64,000 nt of DNA. It comes from CAWKOH01 sp963851245. GTDB lineage: Bacteria > Actinomycetota > Acidimicrobiia > Acidimicrobiales > Palsa-688. The notes below the pieces were generated by a model. The model was given only the letters and a program-made list of their open reading frames with translations, was not told the origin of the DNA and did not search any database. Of the stretch, positions 17,055-24,982 are shown piece after piece. The stretch is from positions 62,001 to 126,000 of the forward strand of contig CAWKOH010000002.1 in the NCBI GenBank assembly GCA_963851245.1, read 5' to 3'. Positions within the stretch are counted from its first letter, which is position 1. Every line of letters starts with the position of its first letter. The position numbers were made by a program, and so were the translations under genes.

Positions 17055-18122
17055 GTGGAACGTCGTCGGGCCGCCATGATCGAGGCACTTGGCGCCATCG
17101 CTCCGGGGCGACCTCTCCGGGAGGGATTGGACCGGATCCTGCAGGCGAACAAAGGCGCCCTCATCCTGGTCGGGGACGGCCCGGAGGTCCTGTCGATCTG
17201 CTCGGGCGGCTTCCTTCTCGACGCCGAGTTCAGTCCGCAGCGGCTGGCCGAGCTGGCCAAGATGGACGGAGCCATCATCCTGGCCACGGACGCCAGTCGC
17301 ATCGCCCGGGCCAACGTACATCTGGTACCGAGTCCGAACGTGCCGACCACCGAGACCGGGACCCGCCACCGCACGGCCGAGCGCGTGGCCCGGTCCATTG
17401 ACGTTCCTGTCATCGCGGTGTCTGAGGACCTGGCGGTCATCACCCTGTACCTCGGTGATCAGAAACACGCGTTCGACTCGGTCGCCCGTCTCTTGGGTCG
17501 CGGTAACCAGGCGCTGCAGACCCTCGAGCGATACCGGGACCGATTGGACAGCGTCACCAACAATCTGTCGGCTCTCGAAGTCGAGGACCTGGTGACCGTC
17601 CGCGACGTGGTCACCGTGCTCCAGCGCGCTGAGATGGTACGGCGCATTGCCGAGGAGATAGAAGGCTACGTGGTGGAGTTGGGCAGCGATGGCCGGCTTG
17701 TTCTGCTCCAGCTCGAAGAGCTGATGGCCGGCGTCGAGGATGAGCGCCGTTACGTAGTGAGGGACTACCTACCCGAAGACGACCAGGTGCGAGCTGACGA
17801 TGCGGTGGCGGCCCTCGGATCGCTCCCCACGGAGAAGCTCCTGTCCCCCCAGGTCGTGGCGTCGGTCCTGGATTTCGGAGAGGGCACGGATCTCGAGTCG
17901 AGCATCCAGCCCCGCGGTTACCGGCTCTTGTCGCGGGTCCCTCGCCTCCCCGACGGCACGATCGCCGCCATCATCGCCCGATACGCGAGCCTTCAGAAGG
18001 TGATGCGGGCCGAAGCCGTCGATCTGGAAGCGATCGACGGGCTCGATTCCTCCGGTGCGCGCACGGTGAAGGACGGGCTGGCCCGGCTGGCTGAATCGAG
18101 CATCCTCGACCGCTATAGCTAA
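17055..18122 (+). CDS. disA: DNA integrity scanning protein, diadenylate cyclase DisA
   Basis: Makes cyclic di-AMP from two ATP and is inhibited by branched DNA. The DAC domain motifs are intact: DGA at residues 71-73 and RHR at 104-106 (counting from GTG 17055). A central helical linker and a C-terminal helix-hairpin-helix region (LDSSGARTVKDGLARLAESS) follow. The length is 355 residues, normal for DisA. I prefer GTG 17055 to TTG 17022 because of the TAGGAT box just before it. It converges on the Crp-type gene, with 61 bases between their ends. Confidence 0.95.
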   Translation: MERRRAAMIEALGAIAPGRPLREGLDRILQANKGALILVGDGPEVLSICSGGFLLDAEFSPQRLAELAKMDGAIILATDASRIARANVHLVPSPNVPTTETGTRHRTAERVARSIDVPVIAVSEDLAVITLYLGDQKHAFDSVARLLGRGNQALQTLERYRDRLDSVTNNLSALEVEDLVTVRDVVTVLQRAEMVRRIAEEIEGYVVELGSDGRLVLLQLEELMAGVEDERRYVVRDYLPEDDQVRADDAVAALGSLPTEKLLSPQVVASVLDFGEGTDLESSIQPRGYRLLSRVPRLPDGTIAAIIARYASLQKVMRAEAVDLEAIDGLDSSGARTVKDGLARLAESSILDRYS

Positions 18123-18183
18123 CGAGCAGTCACCGTGGACCGGAGGGGCCGAACCGCAGAATTCCCGTCCGGACCGGGCCCGT

Positions 18184-18843
18184 TCAACGGGCGCGCTGGA
18201 TCAGTCGGTCTCGCTCGATGATCCGGTAGCGCCGGTCCATCTGCTCGATCCAACCGAGGCGCACGAACGCCGCTATCGACTTGTTCACCCTTTCGCGCGA
18301 CGCCCCCACCAGACCGGCCAGTTCCTCCTGAGTGATGGGAAGCTGGAACTCGGACTGCTCACCCGCCAACTCCAGCAGGCGCTTGGCGGTACGACCGGTG
18401 ACGTCGAGCAGCATGGCGTCGGCCAGAGCCGAATCGGTGACCCGAAGCCTCTCGGCCAGCAAGCCGACCACGTTCCAGAGCAGCTCAGGTTCTTCGTCGA
18501 GAGCGGCGCGCACGACGAAGTACGGGATGCCCAGAACCACCGATCGTTCGAGGGCCCGGGCCGAGGCCGACCGCTTGCCGTCGTCGAAGAGCGGCATCTC
18601 CCCGAAGGCGTCTCCCGTCTCCATCAGAGCGACGAGTGACTCCCGGCCGTCGAGTGACCGGCGGCCGATGGCGATGCGACCGCTACGTACCACGAACATC
18701 TCATCCGCTTCGTCGTCTTCTTCGAAGATCACGAAATTCCGCTCACACTCGAGCGGGCGCGCCGCTTCCACGATGCGTCGCAGCATGGTCAGGTCGAAGG
18801 CAGAGAAGAGGTCCGAGCCGCTCAACAAGTCGAGATCATCCAT
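18184..18843 (-). CDS. Crp/Fnr-family transcriptional regulator
   Basis: A 219-residue regulator with an N-terminal cyclic-nucleotide-binding-like beta-roll (GDAFGEMPLFDDGKRSASARA matches the phosphate-binding cassette) and a C-terminal winged helix whose recognition segment is TQEELAGLVGASRERVNK. The cassette Arg and Ser are present, so nucleotide binding is plausible. ATG 18843 was chosen because the beta-roll begins right after it and a GAAAGAAG sequence precedes it. The gene diverges from carD. A 21-bp inverted repeat just upstream may be its own operator. Confidence 0.88.
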   Translation of the reverse strand: MDDLDLLSGSDLFSAFDLTMLRRIVEAARPLECERNFVIFEEDDEADEMFVVRSGRIAIGRRSLDGRESLVALMETGDAFGEMPLFDDGKRSASARALERSVVLGIPYFVVRAALDEEPELLWNVVGLLAERLRVTDSALADAMLLDVTGRTAKRLLELAGEQSEFQLPITQEELAGLVGASRERVNKSIAAFVRLGWIEQMDRRYRIIERDRLIQRAR

Positions 18844-18850
18844 CTTCTTT

Positions 18851-18871
18851 CGCAGGTTATCGTTACCTGCG
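18851..18871. promoter_or_regulatory. 21-bp inverted repeat upstream of the Crp-type regulator
   Basis: CGCAGGT and ACCTGCG arms flank a seven-base centre, 8-28 bases before the regulator's ATG, and overlap a plausible minus-strand -10 region (TAACGAT or TAACCT). It does not match the E. coli Crp consensus. Autoregulation is the obvious guess; a leader hairpin is the alternative. Confidence 0.4.
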
Positions 18872-18976
18872 GGGCGGCGTTTCCGGTCAGGGCCGGCCCA
18901 ATGCCGAAGGCCAAGCCGGCCAAGTGGCTGGTACCCTGGAAGGACCCCCCACCTGGAAGTTCGGCTCTGGAGCAGC

Positions 18977-19456
18977 ATGACATTTGATGTTGGAGACAAG
19001 GTTGTCTATCCCCACCACGGCGCCGCCATCGTCGAGCGCCGTGAGGTGAAGGAGGCCTTCGGCGAGAAGAAGGAGTACCTCGTTCTGCGCCTCGCATACG
19101 GTGACCTGACTCTCATGGTGCCTTCGGACAACACCGAAGAGGTGGGTCTTCGTGAGGTGATCAACGACGAAGAGGTGGAGGAGGTGTTCGCTGTCCTGCG
19201 CAAGAAGGACGTGCGCATGCCCACCAACTGGTCCCGTCGCTACAAGAACCACTTCGAGAAGCTGAAGTCGGGAGATATCTACCAGGTGGCCGAAGTGGTT
19301 CGTAACCTGTCGAACCGCGACAAGGACAAGGGCTTGTCGGCCGGAGAGAAGCGCATGCTCAACCGGGCCCGCCAGATCCTGGTGTCGGAACTGACCTTCG
19401 CCATCGGCGTCGACGAGAACGAGGCCGAGAAGACCCTCGACGAGGCCCTCCGCTAA
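18977..19456 (+). CDS. carD: CarD-family RNA polymerase-binding regulator
   Basis: Binds the RNA polymerase beta subunit through its N-terminal Tudor-like domain (FDVGDKVVYPHHGAAIVERRE) and stabilises open promoter complexes through the C-terminal helical domain, which holds the conserved Trp (TNWSRRYK). At 159 residues it matches actinobacterial CarD. ATG 18977 follows a CTGGAG ribosome-binding sequence; a much longer open frame upstream is antisense to the Crp-type gene. ispD-ispF follow, the same order as in mycobacteria. Confidence 0.95.
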   Translation: MTFDVGDKVVYPHHGAAIVERREVKEAFGEKKEYLVLRLAYGDLTLMVPSDNTEEVGLREVINDEEVEEVFAVLRKKDVRMPTNWSRRYKNHFEKLKSGDIYQVAEVVRNLSNRDKDKGLSAGEKRMLNRARQILVSELTFAIGVDENEAEKTLDEALR

Positions 19457-19513
19457 GGCTCTCGACCGCGGCCGCGCTGGGCGGGCCGCCGGGCTGTTAC
19501 GCTCCCGCACGCC

Positions 19514-20158
19514 GTGAGAACGTGGGCTGTAGTCGTCGCCGGCGGCGCCGGTTCGCGCTTCGGCGCACCGAAGCAATTCGCCGACCTCGCCGGCCGGCCG
19601 GTGCTCGATTGGTCGCTGGCATCGGCCCGCCAGGCCTGCGAAGGGATCGTCCTGGTGCTGCCGGCGGGGTACACCGGGGACGCTTCCCGTCTCTGGGACG
19701 CCGACGTGGTGGTCCCGGGCGGAGTTAGCCGGTCGGAGTCCGTCCGGGCGGGATTGGCCGCCGTCCCGGGCCAGGCCGACATCGTGGCCGTGCACGACGC
19801 CGCCCGGCCACTGGCCCGACTGGACCTGTGGCGGTCTGTGATAGAGGCCGTCGCCGCCGGTGCTGACGCAGCCATTCCCGCTACTCCCGTGACGGACACG
19901 GTTAAAGAAGTCGGCCCGGGTGGTCGCCTCGTCACCCTTGACCGCTCCCGGCTGGTGGCGGTCCAGACTCCACAGGCGTTTCGGGCTGCGATTCTGCGGC
20001 GAGTGCACTCTGAGGGTAGAGATGCCACCGACGATGCCGCCCTGGTGGAGGCGGCGGGTGGTCACGTTGTAGTGGTGGAGGGTCCGGCGGACAACATCAA
20101 GGTGACGTCCCGAGCCGATCTGATAGTCGCTGCGGCCCTGGCAGGGGTGCAGCCATGA
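19514..20158 (+). CDS. ispD: 2-C-methyl-D-erythritol 4-phosphate cytidylyltransferase
   Basis: Third enzyme of the non-mevalonate isoprenoid pathway, transferring CMP to methylerythritol phosphate. The nucleotide-binding loop AGGAGSRFGAPKQF is at the N-terminus; VHDAARPL and the T-P-VTDTVK segment form the substrate site. The 214-residue length is slightly short but complete. GTG 19514 follows a TACGCT box by ten bases. The stop overlaps the ispF start as ATGA. Confidence 0.95.
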   Translation: MRTWAVVVAGGAGSRFGAPKQFADLAGRPVLDWSLASARQACEGIVLVLPAGYTGDASRLWDADVVVPGGVSRSESVRAGLAAVPGQADIVAVHDAARPLARLDLWRSVIEAVAAGADAAIPATPVTDTVKEVGPGGRLVTLDRSRLVAVQTPQAFRAAILRRVHSEGRDATDDAALVEAAGGHVVVVEGPADNIKVTSRADLIVAAALAGVQP

Positions 20159-20625
20159 CGCCGCGGGTCGGCCTCGGCTTCGACATACACCCATTCAGCG
20201 ACGATCCAGCCCGCCGGCTCAGACTGGGCGGCATCGACCTGGAGGGTCCCGGGCTGGCGGGCCACAGCGACGCCGACGCGCTGGCTCACGCCGTGACGGA
20301 TGCCCTCCTTGGCGCCGCCGCCATGGGCGATATTGGCAGTCACTTCCCCGACACGGATCCGGCGTTCGCGGGAGCCGACAGCATGGACCTGCTGGCGCGA
20401 GCCGTGCTAACCGTGTCTACTCGCTTCGAGATCGGCAACGTCGACGTCACGGTCGTGATCGAGGCGCCGAAGCTGGCTCCCCACCGCGACGCCATGCAGG
20501 CTCGACTGACCGAGGTTCTCGGGGCGCCCGTCAGCATCAAGGCCAAGAGGGCGGAATCGCTGGGGGCGATCGGTCGCGGTGAGGGCGTGGCCTGCTTCGC
20601 CGTCGCCCTTCTGATGCCGCGCTAG
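20155..20625 (+). CDS. ispF: 2-C-methyl-D-erythritol 2,4-cyclodiphosphate synthase
   Basis: Fifth enzyme of the same pathway, closing the cyclodiphosphate ring. The zinc ligands are visible in GFDIHPF (Asp10, His12) and in GHSDADALAHAV; IGSHFPDTD and the C-terminal KRAESLGAIGRGEG complete the signature. The 156 residues are normal. It is coupled to ispD by ATGA overlap. The cysS gene often found after ispF in actinomycetes is absent; the rRNA methyltransferase follows directly. Confidence 0.96.
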   Translation: MTPRVGLGFDIHPFSDDPARRLRLGGIDLEGPGLAGHSDADALAHAVTDALLGAAAMGDIGSHFPDTDPAFAGADSMDLLARAVLTVSTRFEIGNVDVTVVIEAPKLAPHRDAMQARLTEVLGAPVSIKAKRAESLGAIGRGEGVACFAVALLMPR

Positions 20626-20650
20626 GCAGCGGACGCTCGGAACCTGAACC

Positions 20651-21490
20651 GTGACCCCCCGCCATTCCCGGCCTCGCCCTGTCACCTCGCCTCGACGCGG
20701 CCCGTCGGGCGCCTCGGAACGCCAGGGGATCGGGGGGGAGCAGGTCGAGGGCCGCCAGGCGGTCAGGGAGTTGCTGCGGGCCCGGCGCCGCCGGGTGCAC
20801 CAGCTCCTGCTGGCGGACGGTCTCGGCGAGAGCGCCACGATGGCGGAGATCGTCGACCGGGCTGCCGAGGCCATGGTCCCGGTGCGGCGGGTGAGCCGCG
20901 ACCGGATCGACGCGCTGGCCCAGACCGATTCGCCCCAAGGGGTAATCGCCCGGGCTGACCCCATATCCGCCCTGGAACTGGACGTCCTCCTCCACACCGG
21001 CGCGGGTCAACCACCCCCGTTTCTCGTCGTGCTCGATGGCGTCACTGATCCGCACAACCTCGGTGCGGTGATGAGAAGCGGCCTGGTCGCCGGAGTGAGC
21101 GGTTTGGTCATGGGGCGCCATCGCACCGCCCGCCTCACCCCGACGGCGATGAAAGCCGCCGCGGGCGCAGCCGAGCACCTGTCGATCGCCACCGTGGCCG
21201 GTATCCCCGCCGCCCTCTCCAGCCTGGCCGCCGCCGGCGTGTGGACGGTGGCCCTGGCGGAGGGGTCCGCCACCTCCCTCTGGGACCTCCAGCTGGCCTC
21301 CGAGCCGGTGGCCTTGGTACTCGGAGCCGAGGGCCGGGGACTGTCCAGGCTGGCCCGGCAGCGCTGCGACATTGCGGTGGGCATCCCGACCGCGGGCCCG
21401 CTGGATTCGCTCAACGTCTCCGCCGCCGCCGCCGTGGCATTCTTCGAAGTAGCCCGCCGGCGCCAGACCAGGAGCGCCGGTGGCGATTAG
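20651..21490 (+). CDS. rlmB: SpoU/TrmH-family 23S rRNA 2'-O-methyltransferase
   Basis: SAM-dependent RNA ribose methyltransferase of the knotted SPOUT class. An N-terminal RNA substrate-binding domain (GRQAVRELLRARRRRVHQLLLADG) is followed by the three SpoU motifs: DPHNLGAVMRS, VLGAEGRGLS and SLNVSAAAAVAFFE. The 279-residue length and place after ispDF match actinobacterial RlmB, which methylates G2251 of 23S rRNA, but the exact target is inferred. The GTG start is 25 bases after ispF. Confidence 0.88.
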   Translation: MTPRHSRPRPVTSPRRGPSGASERQGIGGEQVEGRQAVRELLRARRRRVHQLLLADGLGESATMAEIVDRAAEAMVPVRRVSRDRIDALAQTDSPQGVIARADPISALELDVLLHTGAGQPPPFLVVLDGVTDPHNLGAVMRSGLVAGVSGLVMGRHRTARLTPTAMKAAAGAAEHLSIATVAGIPAALSSLAAAGVWTVALAEGSATSLWDLQLASEPVALVLGAEGRGLSRLARQRCDIAVGIPTAGPLDSLNVSAAAAVAFFEVARRRQTRSAGGD

Positions 21491-21512
21491 CTGTCGTCTG
21501 CCCGTCGCCACC

Positions 21513-21518
21513 TAGCAT
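21513..21518 (+). promoter_or_regulatory. candidate -10 box (TAGCAT) before the phosphatase gene
   Basis: TAGCAT ends seven bases before a GTG at 21526 that opens a four-codon ORF (M-K-D-Q) whose TGA overlaps the ATG at 21537. The same bases contain AAGGA, so the box may simply give a very short leader with a ribosome-binding site. Confidence 0.4.
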
Positions 21519-21536
21519 CTGATTCGTGAAGGACCA

Positions 21537-22241
21537 ATGACCCAACCAGACGCCGGCCCGGTCGAAGGGGTGCGCCAGCTTCGCTTCCAGCGCCCTCCGG
21601 GTGCAACGACAGTCTTGTTGATCCGACACGGTGAGTCAGCCCCGGTCAGGGAGGGCGAACCGTTTTCACTCGTCGGTGGGCACGGCGACCCCGAGCTCGA
21701 TCCGCGCGGGCGCGACCAGGCGGAGCGCATCGCCGCTCGCCTCTCCGACGGGGACGATGAGATCAGCGCCATCTACGTGACCAATCTGCGCCGCACGGTC
21801 GAGACGGCCGCCCCCCTCGCCCGCCGCCTCGGGCTGGATCCCATCGTCGAAGCGCGATTGCGCGAGGTCTATCTGGGTGAATGGGAAGGCGGTCTGTACC
21901 GGATCCGTATTCTCGAGAACGGTCCCATCGCCCAGCAGATGGTGGCGGAGGAACGGTGGGATGTCATCCCCGGCGCCGAACCGGACCACGACTTCGCAGA
22001 GCGGGTGCGGTCCGGGATAAATCACGTAGCGTCCAGGCACCCGGATCAGACGGTTGCGGTCTTCACCCACGGAGGCGTGATCGGACGAGCCATGGCCGAG
22101 GCCGCCGGTTCACGCCCTTTTGCCTTCCTCGGTGCCGACAACGCATCTATAACGAGGTTCGTGGTCGCCGGCGACCGGTGGGTCGTCCGCAGTTTCAACG
22201 ACACCGCGCACCTCGAGAAGGCTACGGCGCCCGCCCGCTGA
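21537..22241 (+). CDS. histidine phosphatase family protein (phosphoglycerate-mutase-like)
   Basis: A 234-residue member of the branch that includes cofactor-dependent phosphoglycerate mutase and many small-molecule phosphatases. The phosphohistidine motif is LLIRHGES and the second catalytic His is in VFTHGGVIGRA. The substrate cannot be told from sequence. Its last 20 bases overlap the end of pstB on the other strand, so the two transcripts converge and overlap. Confidence 0.9.
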   Translation: MTQPDAGPVEGVRQLRFQRPPGATTVLLIRHGESAPVREGEPFSLVGGHGDPELDPRGRDQAERIAARLSDGDDEISAIYVTNLRRTVETAAPLARRLGLDPIVEARLREVYLGEWEGGLYRIRILENGPIAQQMVAEERWDVIPGAEPDHDFAERVRSGINHVASRHPDQTVAVFTHGGVIGRAMAEAAGSRPFAFLGADNASITRFVVAGDRWVVRSFNDTAHLEKATAPAR

Positions 22242-23046
22242 CGTAGGACTTGGTGCGGGCGTCCTTCGGGGCGTTGAACACTTCGCCCGAAGGTCCCGCC
22301 TCGACCAACTCGCCGACCCGGTCGTCACCCATGAGGAACACCGCAGCCTGATCGGAGACCCGGGCGGCCTGGAACATGTCGTGGGTCACGAGGGCGATGG
22401 TTATGTGCGGAGCCAGCTGGGCGATGAGATCCTCGATCTTGCCGGTGGCGACCGGATCGAGAGCCGAACACGGCTCGTCCATCAGCAGCAGGTCCGGTTC
22501 CACGGCCAGAGCCCGGGCAATGCAGAGACGCTGCTGCTGGCCTCCGGAGAGGCGCACGGCCGGTTCGTTCAGACGGTCTCGGACAAGGTTCCACAGGGCG
22601 GCGTGATGGAGCGCCGCTTCGGCCGCCTCGCGGAGGAGCTTCTTGTTGCGGACCCCGTTCAGTCGCAACCCTGACACCACGTTGTCGAAGATGTTCATGG
22701 TGGGAAACGGGTTGGGGCGCTGGAAGACCATGCCGATCCTGCTCCGCACGAGTTCCGGCCGGACGCCCGGACCGTAGACGTCGAGGTCACCGATGGTGAT
22801 CCGGCCCGTCACGACGCCGCTGGTGTGGTCGTGCATGCGGTTGATGGCCCGGAGAAGAGCGGTCTTCCCGCAACCGGACGGTCCGACGATGGCGGTCACC
22901 TGGTTGGCCGGGAGCTGAAGGCTGACGTCTCGAATGGCGACCTGCGAACCGAAGGTGACGCTCACCTCTTCGAGCGTGAGCGAGGGAGCGCCCACGCTCG
23001 ACGGGCTGGAGGGGTTGGCTCGCTCGATCTCGATCCCGTAAGTCAT
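22222..23046 (-). CDS. pstB: phosphate ABC transporter ATP-binding protein
   Basis: ATPase of the high-affinity phosphate importer. Walker A is GPSGCGKT, the ABC signature LSGGQQQR, Walker B LLLMDEPCSALD, and the switch His is in ALVTHD. The 274-residue length is typical. It ends the pstS-pstC-pstA-pstB operon on the minus strand. No phoU follows; the opposite strand is occupied by the histidine phosphatase. Confidence 0.96.
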   Translation of the reverse strand: MTYGIEIERANPSSPSSVGAPSLTLEEVSVTFGSQVAIRDVSLQLPANQVTAIVGPSGCGKTALLRAINRMHDHTSGVVTGRITIGDLDVYGPGVRPELVRSRIGMVFQRPNPFPTMNIFDNVVSGLRLNGVRNKKLLREAAEAALHHAALWNLVRDRLNEPAVRLSGGQQQRLCIARALAVEPDLLLMDEPCSALDPVATGKIEDLIAQLAPHITIALVTHDMFQAARVSDQAAVFLMGDDRVGELVEAGPSGEVFNAPKDARTKSYVSGRAP

Positions 23047-23064
23047 TTCACCACCTCTGGCACA

Positions 23065-23838
23065 TCAGCGGGCATGTCGGGTGTAGGCCCAGGCGATCAC
23101 CCGGGTGGCGATGCTGATCAGAAGAACCGCGACCAGGAGCACGAAAGCCGTGCCCCAAGCGGTGCGCTGAGCCTGCTGGAAGGCCTGGGTGCCGTCGTTG
23201 TAAATCAAGAGGGTCATCGCCACGGTGGGAGCGGCAACAGTGAAAAGGAGCGGTGCCGTCTCTCCCAAGCCCCGGGCGGTGCCCAGCAGGTTGCCGCTCA
23301 GGAGCCCGGGCAGCGCGCTGCGGAGCACAACTGACCGGGCCACCCGGGATCGGCGTGCTCCCAGGGCCACGCCGGCTTCCCAGAGGTCGGTCGGCACGGT
23401 GCGGATGGCTTCCTCATTGGCCCGGATCATTATCGGAACCATGAGAACGGCGATGGCAAAGCTGGCGGCCAGGTTCGAAAAATGGTGGAGCGGGCGCACC
23501 AGCACGGCATAGGCGAATATGCCGACGATGATGGAAGGTACGCCGGTCATCACTTCGGCGCTGAACCTGATTCCCGATGCCAGGCGGCCGCTCTGCTCGA
23601 AGATGAACAGAGCTGCGAACAGGGCGATGGGAACAGCTATTACCAGGGCCAGTCCGATGATCTTGAGGCTGCCGGTCACGGCCGGCCCGATACCGCCCCC
23701 GGGTACGCCAGGGGGCGTCGGGGAATGGGTAAGGAAGGACCAGGAGACGATTGCGGCCCCGCGGACGATGGTGTAGTAGATGAGGGCGGCCAGAGGGGCC
23801 ACTCCGACCAGGACGGCCAGGCCGCACAGAACCTCCAT
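23065..23838 (-). CDS. pstA: phosphate ABC transporter permease PstA
   Basis: Inner-membrane permease with about six membrane helices and the EAA loop (EAGVALGARRSRVARSVVLRSALPG). ATG 23838 is the first standard start in this frame and gives 257 residues, beginning almost directly in the first membrane helix. A typical cytosolic N-terminus (MSRPDELIED...) is instead encoded from 23953 in the pstC frame, one frame away. The N-terminus is therefore probably misframed here by an indel, real or artefactual. Confidence 0.9.
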   Translation of the reverse strand: MEVLCGLAVLVGVAPLAALIYYTIVRGAAIVSWSFLTHSPTPPGVPGGGIGPAVTGSLKIIGLALVIAVPIALFAALFIFEQSGRLASGIRFSAEVMTGVPSIIVGIFAYAVLVRPLHHFSNLAASFAIAVLMVPIMIRANEEAIRTVPTDLWEAGVALGARRSRVARSVVLRSALPGLLSGNLLGTARGLGETAPLLFTVAAPTVAMTLLIYNDGTQAFQQAQRTAWGTAFVLLVAVLLISIATRVIAWAYTRHAR

Positions 23839-24973
23839 GAACGCGCCCGTCAGGCGACGGCCCGGGAGGGTACGGGAGGCGCGTTCGGCGCACGACCGCC
23901 TTGAGGTGCCGGTCCGCGCCGGAGTCCTCGATCAGTTCGTCCGGGCGGGACATCTGGGCGGAGAGAGCCGGGCCGCGGGGGAGTGGGCCCGCCCCGCCCG
24001 ATCCCCGGCCCGCTCTTCGCTGCAGGATCGCCTGGCCCGCCAGATTGACCAACAGGGTCAGCACCAGGAGCACGGCGCCCAGGGCGATAACCGAGCTGGT
24101 TCCCAGGCCCGGACTCGCTTCGGCGAACTGATTGACGATGGCCGAGCCCAGGGTGGCTCCCGGGTCGAGGAGCGAGTGCGGGATGGACGGCCTGTTGCCG
24201 ATGACCATCGCCACCGCGATGCTCTCTCCGAGCGCCCGTCCCACCGCCAGCGTCACCGCCGCTTCGATCCCGGGCCGGGCCGCGGGGATAACCGCCTTGC
24301 GCACGACCTGCCAGCGCGTGGCGCCCAGAGCCAGGGCACCCTCTCGGTCGGACACCGACACGCCGGACAGGGCCGTCCGGCTCAGAGTGACGATGGTCGG
24401 GAGGGACATCACGGCCAGCACGACGGCGGCCAGAATCACGCTGGGGCCGTAAGCCTGCCCGTGGAACAGAATGCCGAGGCCGGGGATCGAGCGGAGGAAG
24501 GGCTCTACGTGCCGGGCGAACACCGGGGTCAGCACCAGGAGTCCCCAGAGGCCCACCACGATGCTCGGAATGGAAGCCAGTAGATCGATGGCGGACGACA
24601 ACGGCGTAGCCACCCACGAGGGAGCCTGTTCCGAGAGGAATATGGCGAAACCGAGCCCGACCGGAACGACGATGACCATCGCGGCCAAGGTGGTGACGAC
24701 GGTACCGACGATGAGGACGCCGGTGCCGTACTGGTTGGCGGCCGGGTTCCACGTACCGGACCAGATGAAGCTGGGACCGAAATGTGCGAACGCCTCGGCT
24801 GACTGCCCCGCGACCGTCACGACGAGGCCGATCAGCAGGGCGGCGAATGCGGCCCCGCCGGCCCAGCGCAGCACGGCGTAAACGCGGCCGCCCGCCCTGG
24901 ATCGGCTCCGCTTCAGGGCGGTGGAGACCCCCCCGACCGCTTGCCAACCGCCTGTCGCGGCCGTCACCGACAT
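23414..24973 (-). CDS. pstC: phosphate ABC transporter permease PstC, no stop before pstA
   Basis: The first 340 or so residues are a complete PstC: six membrane helices and the EAA-type loop EGALALGATRWQVVRKAVIPAARPG. Instead of stopping near 23950, the frame runs on for another 180 residues, first through a segment that resembles the PstA N-terminus (from 23953) and then out of frame over pstA, where the composition is Pro/Arg/Gly-rich and not protein-like. I take the true coding part to be about 23950-24973. A frameshift near 23850-23900 joining PstC and PstA, or a lost stop, would explain it. Confidence 0.85.
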   Translation of the reverse strand: MSVTAATGGWQAVGGVSTALKRSRSRAGGRVYAVLRWAGGAAFAALLIGLVVTVAGQSAEAFAHFGPSFIWSGTWNPAANQYGTGVLIVGTVVTTLAAMVIVVPVGLGFAIFLSEQAPSWVATPLSSAIDLLASIPSIVVGLWGLLVLTPVFARHVEPFLRSIPGLGILFHGQAYGPSVILAAVVLAVMSLPTIVTLSRTALSGVSVSDREGALALGATRWQVVRKAVIPAARPGIEAAVTLAVGRALGESIAVAMVIGNRPSIPHSLLDPGATLGSAIVNQFAEASPGLGTSSVIALGAVLLVLTLLVNLAGQAILQRRAGRGSGGAGPLPRGPALSAQMSRPDELIEDSGADRHLKAVVRRTRLPYPPGPSPDGRVHGGSVRPGRPGRSGPSGRPHLLHHRPRGRNRLLVLPYPFPDAPWRTRGRYRAGRDRQPQDHRTGPGNSCSHRPVRSSVHLRAERPPGIGNQVQRRSDDRRTFHHRRHIRLCRAGAPAPPFFEPGRQLCHRRSHGSDNDPGQ

Positions 24974-24982
24974 CCCTCCGAC

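Noticed and set aside
18332..18976. Upstream extension of carD giving 374 residues
   Set aside because: The extra part is antisense to the Crp-type gene and Ser/Arg-rich; CarD starts at 18977 with its own ribosome-binding site.
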